Part shown: one piece after another, positions 52,429 to 61,009 of the stretch | Layout of the letters: the number at the start of each line of letters is the position of its first letter | Position numbering within the stretch: position 1 is the stretch's first letter | Assembly (NCBI RefSeq): GCF_019613795.1 | Contig: NZ_CP080429.1 | Location: 463,501-527,500, forward strand | DNA: 64,000 nt | Source of the DNA: Flavobacterium litorale | GTDB taxonomy: Bacteria > Bacteroidota > Bacteroidia > Flavobacteriales > Flavobacteriaceae | Direction: 5' to 3' | Translations under genes and position numbers: made by a program | Notes under the pieces: generated by a model | Database searches by the model: none | What the model saw: only the letters and a program-made list of their open reading frames with translations | Told to the model about the DNA's origin: nothing

Positions 52429-52590
52429 AACGATTTGGACAACTACAGCAATGCTGAACTGGAAAAAGAGCTTGATAAACGTTTGCAGAATCTTGATGAA
52501 GGAAAATCGGAATTATACTCTTGGGATGACCTTAAAAATTTGAAGATTAAAAAATTTTTTCTCGATCAGGTAAATGCACATAAAAGTTAG
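52429..52590 (+). pseudogene. Remnant of an addiction-module antitoxin
   Basis: A frame of 53 codons, closed by TAG at 52588, starts right after a stop and has no ATG (TTG only). The product 'ELEKELDKRLQNLDEGKSEL' then 'YSWDDLKN' matches the core of the putative addiction-module component family (ELDRRLxxLxxG...SWxxV/L). The upstream half is missing, and the end overlaps the convergent gene at 52547. No RelE-like toxin follows. It is best read as a decayed toxin-antitoxin locus. Confidence 0.55.
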
Positions 52591-53299
52591 GCAAATTTTC
52601 TGTTGTACATCTACCCAAATAGAATCTTTCTTTAGAAGTAATATTATCTATTATTAAAGAATTTAAATCTTTTTGAAAACTTAATAATTCTTTAATTTTC
52701 TTACCTTTTATTCCAGATGTTTTATACTCAATAATAATCAAATCATCCGTTAAAACATATTTACCTTCATGGTAATTGTCATTGATATCGTTAGTAAAAA
52801 CCTCTCCATATTTAAATTCATAATAAATATTATTATTTTTCCATATCCCCACAATATTAAATCTCTCTCTTTTTAATTGAAGATATTTCTCTTCACTGAA
52901 AAGTTGAATTTCCTTTGGTATCTTTCCATCTATAAAAAACACAACTAGTTGTTCATCATAATTTTTATCAATAAATTCTTGATAATCTTTATTTGTAAAA
53001 TCATTATGCAATACATCTATCTGTAAAAATTTAGATAAATCATCCTTACATATAAATTCAAATTTAATATCATAAGATATAATTGTTATGATGCGAAAGT
53101 AATCTTCGTCAGCAATATTATTCGCTTCTAATAATTTTTCCAATTTTGAATTCCATTTTCTATGATCCTTTCTAGTTCTGTATAAAATCTCAAATATGAA
53201 GTTTCCATTTAACAATTTTAAACACTTTTGTCCTATTTGATAATACTGCAACTTAAACTTAAAAGTGTCAAACAAAGTTTCAACTTCTAATTTTGTCAT
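52547..53299 (-). CDS. AT-rich orphan gene of unknown function
   Basis: 250 residues, no signal peptide. The first half is helical and charged ('LYRTRKDHRKWNSKLEKLLE'). The second half has beta-type repeats with aromatic residues ('NIVGIWKNNNIYYEFKYGEV', 'GKYVLTDDLIIIEY'), recalling small lipocalin-like barrels, but no family is recognised. The DNA is far richer in AT than the neighbours (about one quarter G+C by eye), and the 3' end runs over an antitoxin remnant. These points suggest recent acquisition at a variable site between lysC and the SprA-like gene. Confidence 0.65.
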   Translation of the reverse strand: MTKLEVETLFDTFKFKLQYYQIGQKCLKLLNGNFIFEILYRTRKDHRKWNSKLEKLLEANNIADEDYFRIITIISYDIKFEFICKDDLSKFLQIDVLHNDFTNKDYQEFIDKNYDEQLVVFFIDGKIPKEIQLFSEEKYLQLKRERFNIVGIWKNNNIYYEFKYGEVFTNDINDNYHEGKYVLTDDLIIIEYKTSGIKGKKIKELLSFQKDLNSLIIDNITSKERFYLGRCTTENLPNFYVHLPDREKIF

Positions 53300-53320
53300 A
53301 ATTTAAAATTTGATTATAGA

Positions 53321-53328
53321 CAAATCTA
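53321..53328 (-). promoter_or_regulatory. -7 box for the AT-rich orphan gene
   Basis: The minus strand reads TAGATTTG, 22 bases before the start codon. A TTG lies 16 bases upstream, one short of the consensus spacing. Confidence 0.5.
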
Positions 53329-53384
53329 CAAAATCTCATTAAACCAATAACCTTTCGAATCTCATATCTTCAACCCAAATACAC

Positions 53385-53392
53385 TACTTTTG
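53385..53392 (+). promoter_or_regulatory. -7 box for the SprA-like gene
   Basis: TACTTTTG matches TAnnTTTG, 25 bases before the ATG at 53417. An in-frame TTG at 53390 is part of the box and not a start. Confidence 0.5.
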
Positions 53393-53416
53393 CCATTTTG
53401 GAGTTATAAAGTTATA

Positions 53417-56400
53417 ATGCTTAAAAACGGATTTTTACTGGTATTTGTATGTTTTGCTGCTGCACTATATGGGCAGGAGATTACTACGCCGTATAAAAAC
53501 CGTAAAATAACCACCGAGCGCGACACCATACAAATAGATAGCGTAAGCATTAACAAAGTATTTTTTAAGCTACAGGATAAAGCGGGCAATGCTATTGATA
53601 CGAGTTATTACGATGTTGATTTTAGGAAGAGTACCCTTGTTTTTAAAAACGGTTTCAAATCGCCCGATAGCCTTACCATGCGCTACCTAAGCTACCCCGG
53701 TTATCTTACCAAAAAATATAGTATTTACGATGCATCGAGGGTAGTAAGCAACGATGCCGTTAGTGGCAACCGCTATGCTATTAAACGCGACCCTATTACT
53801 ACCTTTAAGCCGTTTGAGGGGCTAAATACTTCGGGGAGTATTACGCGCGGTATTACAGTGGGCAACAACCAAAATGCCGTAGTAAACTCCAACCTCGATT
53901 TACAGATAACAGGTAAAATATCGCAACGGGTTAGCCTGCGTGCCTCCATACAAGATAGTAACATCCCCTTACAAGAAGGTGGATATTCGCAACGGCTGGA
54001 TGAGTTCGACCAAATATTTATCGAGATGTTTAGCGATAACTGGAACATTAGGGCAGGCGATTTATTTCTGGAAAATCGTGAATCGAGCTTTCTTAACTTC
54101 AATAAAAAAGTTCAAGGCTTATCGGCTACCATTGGTTTTGGTAAACCCGAAGCGCGCACCACCCTATACACAGCGGCGGCTTTAGTACGCGGTCAGTACG
54201 CACGTAGTACGTTTATAGGGCAAGAGGGTAATCAAGGCCCCTATAAACTGCTTGGTCCCAACCAAGAATCGTTTATACTTGTAATATCAGGTTCGGAGCG
54301 TGTTTTTGTAAACGGTATATTACTAGAGCGCGGCGAAAACAACGATTATATTATTGACTACAATGCGGGCGAAATTATATTTACCACGCTTTTTCCGATA
54401 ACCTCCGAAATGCGAATTAACATTGAGTACCAATATTCGCAGCAAAACTATACCCGATTTGTGGGCTATGGCGGTATTACACACGAGAATGACGGTTGGA
54501 GTATTGGCGGTTTTGTATACTCGGAAAACGATGTAAAAAACCAGCCTTTACAAGAAAATCTTTCCGAAAGCCAGATCGATGTACTACAACAAGCAGGCGA
54601 CGATACGAGCCAAATGGTAGCGCCATCGGCATTTGTAGATAGCTTTTCGGAAAATAAAATACTGTACCGTAAAACTATCATTAATGGTTTTGAGGTTTTT
54701 GAGTTTTCTACTGACCCCGATGAGGAACTCTATAATGTTACCTTTAGTTTGGTAGGTAATAATCAGGGAAACTACATTATTAAAACCCGAGATGACGAAG
54801 GTAACCTTATTGATGCCGTACGGCGCATTTACGAGTACGTACCCCCTATTGATGGCGTACTACAAGGAAATTACGAACCCATAACACGCCTTACCCCTCC
54901 TACCAAAATACAAATAGCTACCCTAATGGGTAAGTACAACCCCAACAAGAAAACGTATATTGATTTTGAAACGGCTGTAAGTAATAACGACCTTAACCTC
55001 TACTCGCCTATAAACGATGGTAATAACAATGGTGTAGCGGGTAAAATAGCTGCTAAGCAACGCCTATACACCGCCAACGCTTGGGAGCTGGATATTTTTA
55101 CCAACTACCAATACGTACAGGATAATTTTAGAGCCATAGAACGGTTGTATAACATAGAGTTTAACCGCGATTGGAATTTGCAGGGCGTAACCATTACCAA
55201 CGCCAACCAAAGCTATTTGGTAGCAGGTACGTTATTTAACCTCCCGAAAAAGGGGCAGGTACGTTACCAAGCGGAGCAACTGGATTTCTCGGATAGTTTT
55301 TCGGGTACGCGCCACGTGGTAGATGGTTTATTTACGTTGGACAAACTTGTAATTAAAAACCAAGGCAGTTGGTTAAATAGCGATAGCAATTTTGCATCGT
55401 CTACCTTTATTCGTAACGAGGCGTTAGCAAAATACCATTTTAGTAAAAACTGGGTAGGTGGCTCGGTTAGGCTTGAAGATAACGAAGAAAAAATAAAAGA
55501 AACCAATACTTTTTCGGCGTTAAGCCAACGCTTTACTGAGTTTGGGGGTTTTATTGGTAGGGGCGACAGTACTAAGGTTTACGTAGAGCTTGGATATTTG
55601 CAACGTGCTAACGATAGTTTGGTGGGCAATGCCATACAAAAAGTAAATACATCGCGCTCGTACTACCTAAAATCACGCTTGGTACAAACCGATAAAAGCA
55701 ACCTAACATTATTTGTAAACTACCGTAATTTAAAGTTTGAAGACGCTGCTATACAAAACCAACCATCGCTCAACTCGCGGGTGTTGTATAATGATAGTTT
55801 TTGGAACCAATTAGTACAAGTTGGTACTGCCTACGAAACAACATCGGGTACTATTGCCCAACAAGAATTTACCTACCTAGAGGTAGAACCTGGACAGGGG
55901 GTATATATGTGGAACGATTATAACGGCAACGGCATACAGGAATTACAAGAGTTTGAGATAGCCCCTTTTCCTGATGAGGCAAAGTATGTACGGGTGTTTT
56001 TAGCAAACCAAGTATTTTTACGAACCCACCAAAACAAATTTTCGCAAGCATTAACACTTAACCCGAGCCAATGGCAAAACGCTACAGGCTTTAAAAAACT
56101 ACTATCGTACTTTTACAACCAATCGTCGTTTTTAATTGATAGAAAAGTGGAGCGCGATGGCGATAACTTCGACCTCAACCCCTTCTCGTCAGGCGAGAAA
56201 AACCTACTCGGTATTACATCCAGCATTCGTAATAGTATTTTTTACAATCGTGGTAAACAAAACCATTCTGTTACCTATACCTATACAAAAAACAGGACTA
56301 GAACATTGCTATCGGCAGGGTCGCAGGAAAACAATAATAGTTCGCACCAAGCGCAATACGCACACCTGTTGCAAAAAACATGGTTGTTTGGTCTTATAGG

Positions 56401-56857
56401 GCAAACCACCACATCGTCTACCTATTCCGAGAATTATAGTGCACGAAATTATGAGATTGATAGTTACTTGGTGGGTCCTAAAATATCGTACTTATTTTCG
56501 CGTAATGCGAGTTGGGATATTTTTTATGAATACCGAAATAAAGAAAATCAAATTGGCGATGCCGAAACGCTATACCAACAGCGTTTGGGTACATCGTTTA
56601 ATTATGCCTCCGAAAAGCAGTTTACGGCTAGTGGTGAATTCTCTTTTTATAAAAATGATTTTACAGGCAACCCGCTTAGCCCAGCAGCCTTCCAGATGTT
56701 GGAGGGGTTACAAGCAGGCGAAAACTTAACATGGCGCTTGCTAGTGCAGAAAAACCTTACCCAGTTTTTAGATGTGAATGTAAATTACCAAGGGCGTAAA
56801 AGCGAAACCAGTAAAGCCATACATACGGGTAGCGTACAGTTACGTGCTTATTTTTAG
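53417..56857 (+). CDS. Large SprA-like outer-membrane protein
   Basis: 1146 residues with a signal peptide 'MLKNGFLLVFVCFAAALYGQ'. Residues about 125-200 ('GSITRGITVGNNQNAVVNSN', 'DSNIPLQEGGYSQRLDEFDQ', 'IFIEMF') recall blocks in SprA/Sov, the T9SS translocon. Later 'SERVFVNGILLERGENNDYI', 'DYNAGEIIFT' also looks like the SprA repeat. The rest is long runs of amphipathic strands with a terminal aromatic residue (LRAYF), so an outer-membrane barrel is expected. It is about half the size of SprA (over 2000 residues), so it is a separate family. ATG 53417 is used. A convergent small gene overlaps its last four bases. Confidence 0.75.
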   Translation: MLKNGFLLVFVCFAAALYGQEITTPYKNRKITTERDTIQIDSVSINKVFFKLQDKAGNAIDTSYYDVDFRKSTLVFKNGFKSPDSLTMRYLSYPGYLTKKYSIYDASRVVSNDAVSGNRYAIKRDPITTFKPFEGLNTSGSITRGITVGNNQNAVVNSNLDLQITGKISQRVSLRASIQDSNIPLQEGGYSQRLDEFDQIFIEMFSDNWNIRAGDLFLENRESSFLNFNKKVQGLSATIGFGKPEARTTLYTAAALVRGQYARSTFIGQEGNQGPYKLLGPNQESFILVISGSERVFVNGILLERGENNDYIIDYNAGEIIFTTLFPITSEMRINIEYQYSQQNYTRFVGYGGITHENDGWSIGGFVYSENDVKNQPLQENLSESQIDVLQQAGDDTSQMVAPSAFVDSFSENKILYRKTIINGFEVFEFSTDPDEELYNVTFSLVGNNQGNYIIKTRDDEGNLIDAVRRIYEYVPPIDGVLQGNYEPITRLTPPTKIQIATLMGKYNPNKKTYIDFETAVSNNDLNLYSPINDGNNNGVAGKIAAKQRLYTANAWELDIFTNYQYVQDNFRAIERLYNIEFNRDWNLQGVTITNANQSYLVAGTLFNLPKKGQVRYQAEQLDFSDSFSGTRHVVDGLFTLDKLVIKNQGSWLNSDSNFASSTFIRNEALAKYHFSKNWVGGSVRLEDNEEKIKETNTFSALSQRFTEFGGFIGRGDSTKVYVELGYLQRANDSLVGNAIQKVNTSRSYYLKSRLVQTDKSNLTLFVNYRNLKFEDAAIQNQPSLNSRVLYNDSFWNQLVQVGTAYETTSGTIAQQEFTYLEVEPGQGVYMWNDYNGNGIQELQEFEIAPFPDEAKYVRVFLANQVFLRTHQNKFSQALTLNPSQWQNATGFKKLLSYFYNQSSFLIDRKVERDGDNFDLNPFSSGEKNLLGITSSIRNSIFYNRGKQNHSVTYTYTKNRTRTLLSAGSQENNNSSHQAQYAHLLQKTWLFGLIGQTTTSSTYSENYSARNYEIDSYLVGPKISYLFSRNASWDIFYEYRNKENQIGDAETLYQQRLGTSFNYASEKQFTASGEFSFYKNDFTGNPLSPAAFQMLEGLQAGENLTWRLLVQKNLTQFLDVNVNYQGRKSETSKAIHTGSVQLRAYF

Positions 56858-57345
56858 TTGAAGGCTAATTTTTCCTTATCCGAGAAAGCATCCGATTGTT
56901 TAATGTACTTTTTGGTGAACAACTTTAAATCGGTAGGCTGCTCTTTATAATGTGACATTAAAAAAGCCTTATCCTCTTTAATCTCCGATTTATAGCCTGT
57001 AATCCAAGGTACATTATCTTGTATGTTTAGACGTATAAGACGTGCTTCGTAATTGTTAGGCGATTTCTCTATCGTTTCCTCCAGTAAATCTGTACCCCTA
57101 TTAAAAAGCCTTGTTTTACTAAAAAACCCTTTGGTATATTTTGCTTTAAGCACTACCGATGCGGCTTTGTACGCCAATAGGGTGGCATCCTGCCCTTCTT
57201 TTACGTTTTGTAGTGAATCGTAAAAACTATCTGCACTTTGTTCAGACTGTGCTGCGCTAACATAACGTTGTCTTATTGTTTCAAGTTCGGGAGTAACATT
57301 TACAAATAAAAATAAAACACAAAATGAGATTAATTTCATAAACAC
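56854..57345 (-). CDS. Secreted protein of unknown function, convergent with the SprA-like gene
   Basis: 163 residues with a short signal peptide ('MKLISFCVLFLFVNVTPE'; the start may be the internal Met at 57339). The mature part is helical: 'AYKAASVVLKAKYTKGFFSK' and 'LLEETIEKSPNNYEARLIRL' read like one TPR-type helix pair. No family name known. Its stop codon overlaps the stop of the SprA-like gene by four bases, with no terminator between them. Confidence 0.72.
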   Translation of the reverse strand: MFMKLISFCVLFLFVNVTPELETIRQRYVSAAQSEQSADSFYDSLQNVKEGQDATLLAYKAASVVLKAKYTKGFFSKTRLFNRGTDLLEETIEKSPNNYEARLIRLNIQDNVPWITGYKSEIKEDKAFLMSHYKEQPTDLKLFTKKYIKQSDAFSDKEKLAFN

Positions 57346-57490
57346 AAGGAGTTATAGTATTATAATGAACAAATTAAAGTGTATTTTTTCAAAATTCATA
57401 CCTTTTTTAAAGCTATAGATGTTTTTTGAGGTAGTTACCGTTTATTTCACTTTTTACAAGACTAATAAAATCCTGCAAGTTTTTTATCTT

Positions 57491-57520
57491 CAAAACAATA
57501 CAAAACAATACAAAACAAAT
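57491..57520. repeat. Short tandem repeat, 10-bp unit
   Basis: CAAAACAATA occurs twice in tandem, followed by CAAAACAAAT, in the 246-base gap between the 56854-57345 gene and the terminator of the DOMON operon. Low-complexity; role unknown. Confidence 0.6.
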
Positions 57521-57534
57521 ATAAACAAAATATA

Positions 57535-57572
57535 AAAAGGGCCTTCCTTTTACAGAAAGCCCTTTACTATGT
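57535..57572 (-). terminator. Terminator of the six-gene exported-protein operon
   Basis: AAAGGGC and GCCCTTT pair around a longer AT-rich inner part, 20 bases past the stop of the T9SS protein gene. Confidence 0.65.
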
Positions 57573-57591
57573 TGTAAAAACTATAGGTATA

Positions 57592-59511
57592 TTATTTTTT
57601 AATTACCTTAAACGATGCTGTTGCAGCATCGGCTGCTTGTACTTGTACAAAGTATGTACCTGCATTTAACGATTGCATATCTACTTTAACCTCAGTAGCA
57701 TTTGCATCTAACGTTAGTACATTTTGCCCAAGCAGATTAACTACTGTTATTTTAGTAATAGTACTTTCGCCCGATATAAATACCACATCGGTTACTGGGT
57801 TAGGGTATACTACCATATTATTTTTAGTAAATGTACCTATACTCAATATTTCATCGGCAGTAACTTTAAAGGTAAGGCTCTCACAATCGTTAATTGTTTG
57901 TGTAGCATAGTACTCCCCACCATCTGTTAATGCTGTTGTAATATCAACTTCTACAAATTGCATCCCAGCATTCATAATGTACCATGTTATTGTTGCACCA
58001 GCTGTTGCATCAACTACTAAATCAGCAACAGTATCACCTGCTTCAAATTGTTGCGTGGCTTCTCCTGTAGGTGCATCTGGTATTGCATTTAAAGTAACTG
58101 TTACTTCTGTTCTTGGGCTAGTACATCCATCTATAGTTTGCTCTACGTAATAATTTCCTGCAGTTAAAGCATCTGTAGTTGCTAAGGCAGTACCCCCTGC
58201 AGCTACTGTATACCAATTTATAGTACCTCCTGCTGCAACATTAACATCCAAATCAGCAACTGTAGCACCATCACAAAGGGACTGACTAGCCTCAGCAGTA
58301 GGGCTTGTAGTAGAGTTAATGGTTACAACGAAAAATTCTTGATCTGTACAATTTGGTGTAGTACCTGATTCTACGTAGATATAAATGCCTTGGGTGCTGC
58401 TTATAACAGTACCTTCTGCTAACATCATACCACCACCGTCAGAACCTGTAAAGTAATTACCCAATGTAAGTGCTGGTAATGTGTATTGGTCACACACTGT
58501 TTGGTTAAGCTGAGTCTCTAAAACTGGAGAAGCAGTAATCGTTACTTCAAAACTACTTTCATCTGTACAGTTGGGTACAGTACCTGTTTCTGCAAAAATG
58601 TAAACTAATTGTGTACTAGGTATTACATCGCCTGCTGTTAACATTGTACCTGTTCCGCCCGAGTTTGTATAGTAATTGTTCCCTGCATCTAAAGCGGGTA
58701 GTACATAACCATCGCAAACACTAACATCAGGTAAGTCTTGTGCTACAATGCTGGTAACTGTTACGGTAACAGATGTTCTCTCGCTTTCGCAATCCGCTAC
58801 TGTTTGCGATACAAAATAGGTACCCGTAGTTAACGCAGTGGCATCTGATAAGGCTGTGCCTCCAGTTGCCGATGTATACCATGAGAATGTTGCTCCCATA
58901 GCACCTTCTGCTAAAAGATCTGCTACTGTAGCGCCATCACAAAATGCTTGTGCCGTAGCTGTTGGTGCATCAGGTGCTGCACAATCTAACGGTACGTTAA
59001 CCTCGTAACCTCTATTACCACCACCGTGGTTGGATAATGCGAACGCGGCTGATGATGCTCTTGCGAATGCAAAGTCTATATTAGGGTTATCATAAACAAA
59101 TGTAAAGTCCTGTGTATCTCCTGTATCAAAAGCACGTGTAGCAACAATGGTTCTGGTAGTACCTGAAACAGTGTTTGATGTTACTGACCAGTTATTGGTA
59201 CCATCGGTAGTTGGTGTCGACCCAACGCCAACGTGTACTGCATCTACTAGTGTAGTTCCGTTGTAGTACACCACATCTTGTCCAGCTCCCATTCCGCCAG
59301 TATTTGTCCCTGAAGAAAAATCACCAAATTGCAGTGCATACCATCTGTCCGATGGTCCTGTAAACGTTAATGTCGCCGTCGATGTTCCGTCATTAAGTTC
59401 CAATTCGGCTGTCATGCCAGGAAGTAAATCCACCACTCCTGTGGTTTTTGTTTGTGCCTGTATCCCTAGTGTTCCAAGGGTAAAAGCAGCAATAAGTAAT
59501 CTTTTTATCAT
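57592..59511 (-). CDS. T9SS-sorted protein with DOMON domain and Ig-like repeats
   Basis: 639 residues from ATG 59511 (an upstream TTG is ignored). A signal peptide ('MIKRLLIAAFTLGTLGIQAQ') is followed by a DOMON-type domain (about 22-180; 'DRWYALQFGDFSSG', 'GMGAGQDVVYYNG', 'IDFAFARASSAAFALSNHGG'), a fold that binds heme or sugars. Five Ig-like repeats come next (180-555), three of one type ('FCDGATVADLL', 'LCDGATVADLD', and a third without Cys) and two of another ('VCDGYVLPALDAGN', 'VCDQYTLPALTLGN'). The type A sorting domain ('MVVYPNPVTDVVFISG' to 'VIKK') sends it through the type IX system to the cell surface. Last gene of the six-gene operon. Confidence 0.87.
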   Translation of the reverse strand: MIKRLLIAAFTLGTLGIQAQTKTTGVVDLLPGMTAELELNDGTSTATLTFTGPSDRWYALQFGDFSSGTNTGGMGAGQDVVYYNGTTLVDAVHVGVGSTPTTDGTNNWSVTSNTVSGTTRTIVATRAFDTGDTQDFTFVYDNPNIDFAFARASSAAFALSNHGGGNRGYEVNVPLDCAAPDAPTATAQAFCDGATVADLLAEGAMGATFSWYTSATGGTALSDATALTTGTYFVSQTVADCESERTSVTVTVTSIVAQDLPDVSVCDGYVLPALDAGNNYYTNSGGTGTMLTAGDVIPSTQLVYIFAETGTVPNCTDESSFEVTITASPVLETQLNQTVCDQYTLPALTLGNYFTGSDGGGMMLAEGTVISSTQGIYIYVESGTTPNCTDQEFFVVTINSTTSPTAEASQSLCDGATVADLDVNVAAGGTINWYTVAAGGTALATTDALTAGNYYVEQTIDGCTSPRTEVTVTLNAIPDAPTGEATQQFEAGDTVADLVVDATAGATITWYIMNAGMQFVEVDITTALTDGGEYYATQTINDCESLTFKVTADEILSIGTFTKNNMVVYPNPVTDVVFISGESTITKITVVNLLGQNVLTLDANATEVKVDMQSLNAGTYFVQVQAADAATASFKVIKK

Positions 59512-59513
59512 AA

Positions 59514-60038
59514 TCAATTGTTTAATAGGTTAATAATATTATCGTTTTTAGTAGCATGTGCATGATCCAAAGGCGTTCTGCCTTTATTGTCTTTGTGCGT
59601 TTTGCTTGCCTTATACTGTAGTAACAGTTTTATTAGCGGTTCGTTTTCAAACTGTACTGCATATATTAGTGGGCTTACTCCTAACCTATCGGCAGTATTG
59701 GGGTTTGCACCATTCTCTAGCAATATCTTAGCAATTTTTGTGTTGCCTTTTACTGCTACTGCTGCCAGCGCAGTGCCGTTATCGCTCTCGTAATTAATAT
59801 TCTCTACATTTTTTGCCAAATATGCTGCTACTTCTGTATTACCTCTGTAGCAGGCTAGTATTAAGGGTGTAAAGCCCATTGGGTTTACGGAGTTAATACT
59901 ATTTTTGTCTTTAGCTACCAATTGTTTCATTTCGGCTACCGTGCCATAACGGGCAACATCAAAAACATTTTTCTCTTCTTTTTCCTGTGCGTAACAAAAA
60001 GCACTCAAAAGTAATAAGATTAAAGTAATCTTTTTCAT
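59514..60038 (-). CDS. Secreted ankyrin-repeat protein
   Basis: 174 residues with signal peptide 'MKKITLILLLLSAFCYAQ'. About four ankyrin repeats fill the mature part: 'GFTPLILACYRGNTEVAAYL' (near 55), 'NGTALAAVAVKGNTKIAKIL', 'GVSPLIYAVQFENEPLIKLL' and 'GRTPLDHAHATKNDNIINLL'. Ankyrins bind other proteins, and a periplasmic ankyrin (AnkB) supports catalase in Pseudomonas. Here the partner may be a product of the same operon. The T9SS gene starts two bases after its stop, suggesting translational coupling. Confidence 0.9.
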   Translation of the reverse strand: MKKITLILLLLSAFCYAQEKEEKNVFDVARYGTVAEMKQLVAKDKNSINSVNPMGFTPLILACYRGNTEVAAYLAKNVENINYESDNGTALAAVAVKGNTKIAKILLENGANPNTADRLGVSPLIYAVQFENEPLIKLLLQYKASKTHKDNKGRTPLDHAHATKNDNIINLLNN

Positions 60039-60081
60039 ACGTTAACTTTTATTTAGATAATTAGATAATAAGTGGGTTATA

Positions 60082-60633
60082 TTATTTAGATAATAATAGA
60101 TTATATGATACATTTACCGTTTCGGCTATTTTTTTGCGTACTACCTTGGGGACTTCTATTTCAAAATCGGAAGGCTTTACTGTAAAATCGCCTGTTATTA
60201 GTAATTTATCGCCTGATATTGAAATCATTGCCTTGTCGGTAATTTCCTTTGTTTTTCCGTGCATGGTAAATGCCCCTTTAATGGTAAATGCCTTTGGGGT
60301 TGACGATAGTTTGGAAACATCAAAATTTTCTATTTTGCCTTTAAAGGTTGCTTTGGGATGTTTATCTGTCTCAGCATAATTTTCGTTAAAATGCTCTTCC
60401 ATTAGGGCTACTTTAAATCGGAAACCTTTCATTAAGGCTAGTACTGCTATATCGCCTGTGGAGGCTTTTACTGCTGCCGAAACCGATTTATTTTCTGCAG
60501 CTACTTCCTCAAACGATGGTACTGATGCTTCGAATGTTACTGTACCTGTACGTGTACCGTATTTTTGTGCAAATAATACTGTTGGTAACAGTAGTACTAT
60601 GGCAAGTATTTGTGTTATGTTCTTTTTCATCAT
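60082..60633 (-). CDS. YceI family lipocalin-like periplasmic protein
   Basis: 183 residues. Signal peptide to about residue 23 ('LLLPTVLFAQ'), then an eight-stranded barrel typical of YceI: 'RTGTVTFEASVPSFEEVAAE', 'HPKATFKGKIENFD' and 'FTMHGKTKEITDKAMI'. YceI proteins bind polyisoprenoids such as ubiquinone-like molecules in their barrel. It follows the cytochrome gene by 12 bases. With a cytochrome and a DOMON protein, a quinone-linked redox role is plausible. Start could be the second Met. Confidence 0.92.
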   Translation of the reverse strand: MMKKNITQILAIVLLLPTVLFAQKYGTRTGTVTFEASVPSFEEVAAENKSVSAAVKASTGDIAVLALMKGFRFKVALMEEHFNENYAETDKHPKATFKGKIENFDVSKLSSTPKAFTIKGAFTMHGKTKEITDKAMISISGDKLLITGDFTVKPSDFEIEVPKVVRKKIAETVNVSYNLLLSK

Positions 60634-60645
60634 AGTGTGTAATGT

Positions 60646-61008
60646 TTAATTTTCGGGTAGCCCATTCTCTGCCCACTGCAGTATTTGGTCTATATTGTTC
60701 ATTGGCATGCGCCCCATTGGTGGCATTTGCCCATCCTCACCATTTTGGCGTTGTATCCTGTTTAGTAACCCTTTGTTTTCTACTGCAAAGCGCACCTCTG
60801 TATAGGTGGTTAATGGTGTAAACGATGCCACGCCTCCAGGTGCATGGCAACTAATACAATTATTATCTATAATAGCTTTAACATTATCGTTATATGTTAT
60901 TTCGCCATCTTGTATAACATCGGCCTCTATATCCTCAAAGGTATTGCTCTCACAACTGCATAATGCCACGAGCAATCCTGTTAGTAGTATGTTTCTTAAT
61001 TTAATCAT
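60646..61008 (-). CDS. Lipoprotein c-type cytochrome
   Basis: 120 residues from ATG 61008 ('MIKLRNILLTGLLVALCSCE'); a longer frame upstream lies inside the preceding gene. Lipobox 'VALCSC' (Cys19). One heme site, CISCH (51-55), in 'AIIDNNCISCHAPGG', and a Met-rich region 'QMPPMGRMPMNNIDQILQW' that would supply the axial ligand. The 'ILQWAENGLPEN' ending is typical of monoheme cytochromes of this lipoprotein type. The start lies one base after the stop of the DUF5777 gene, so translation is coupled. Confidence 0.92.
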   Translation of the reverse strand: MIKLRNILLTGLLVALCSCESNTFEDIEADVIQDGEITYNDNVKAIIDNNCISCHAPGGVASFTPLTTYTEVRFAVENKGLLNRIQRQNGEDGQMPPMGRMPMNNIDQILQWAENGLPEN

Positions 61009-61009
61009 C

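Noticed and set aside
57491..57520. CRISPR-like or integrative repeat
   Set aside because: Only two full 10-bp units without spacers; low-complexity AC-rich DNA.
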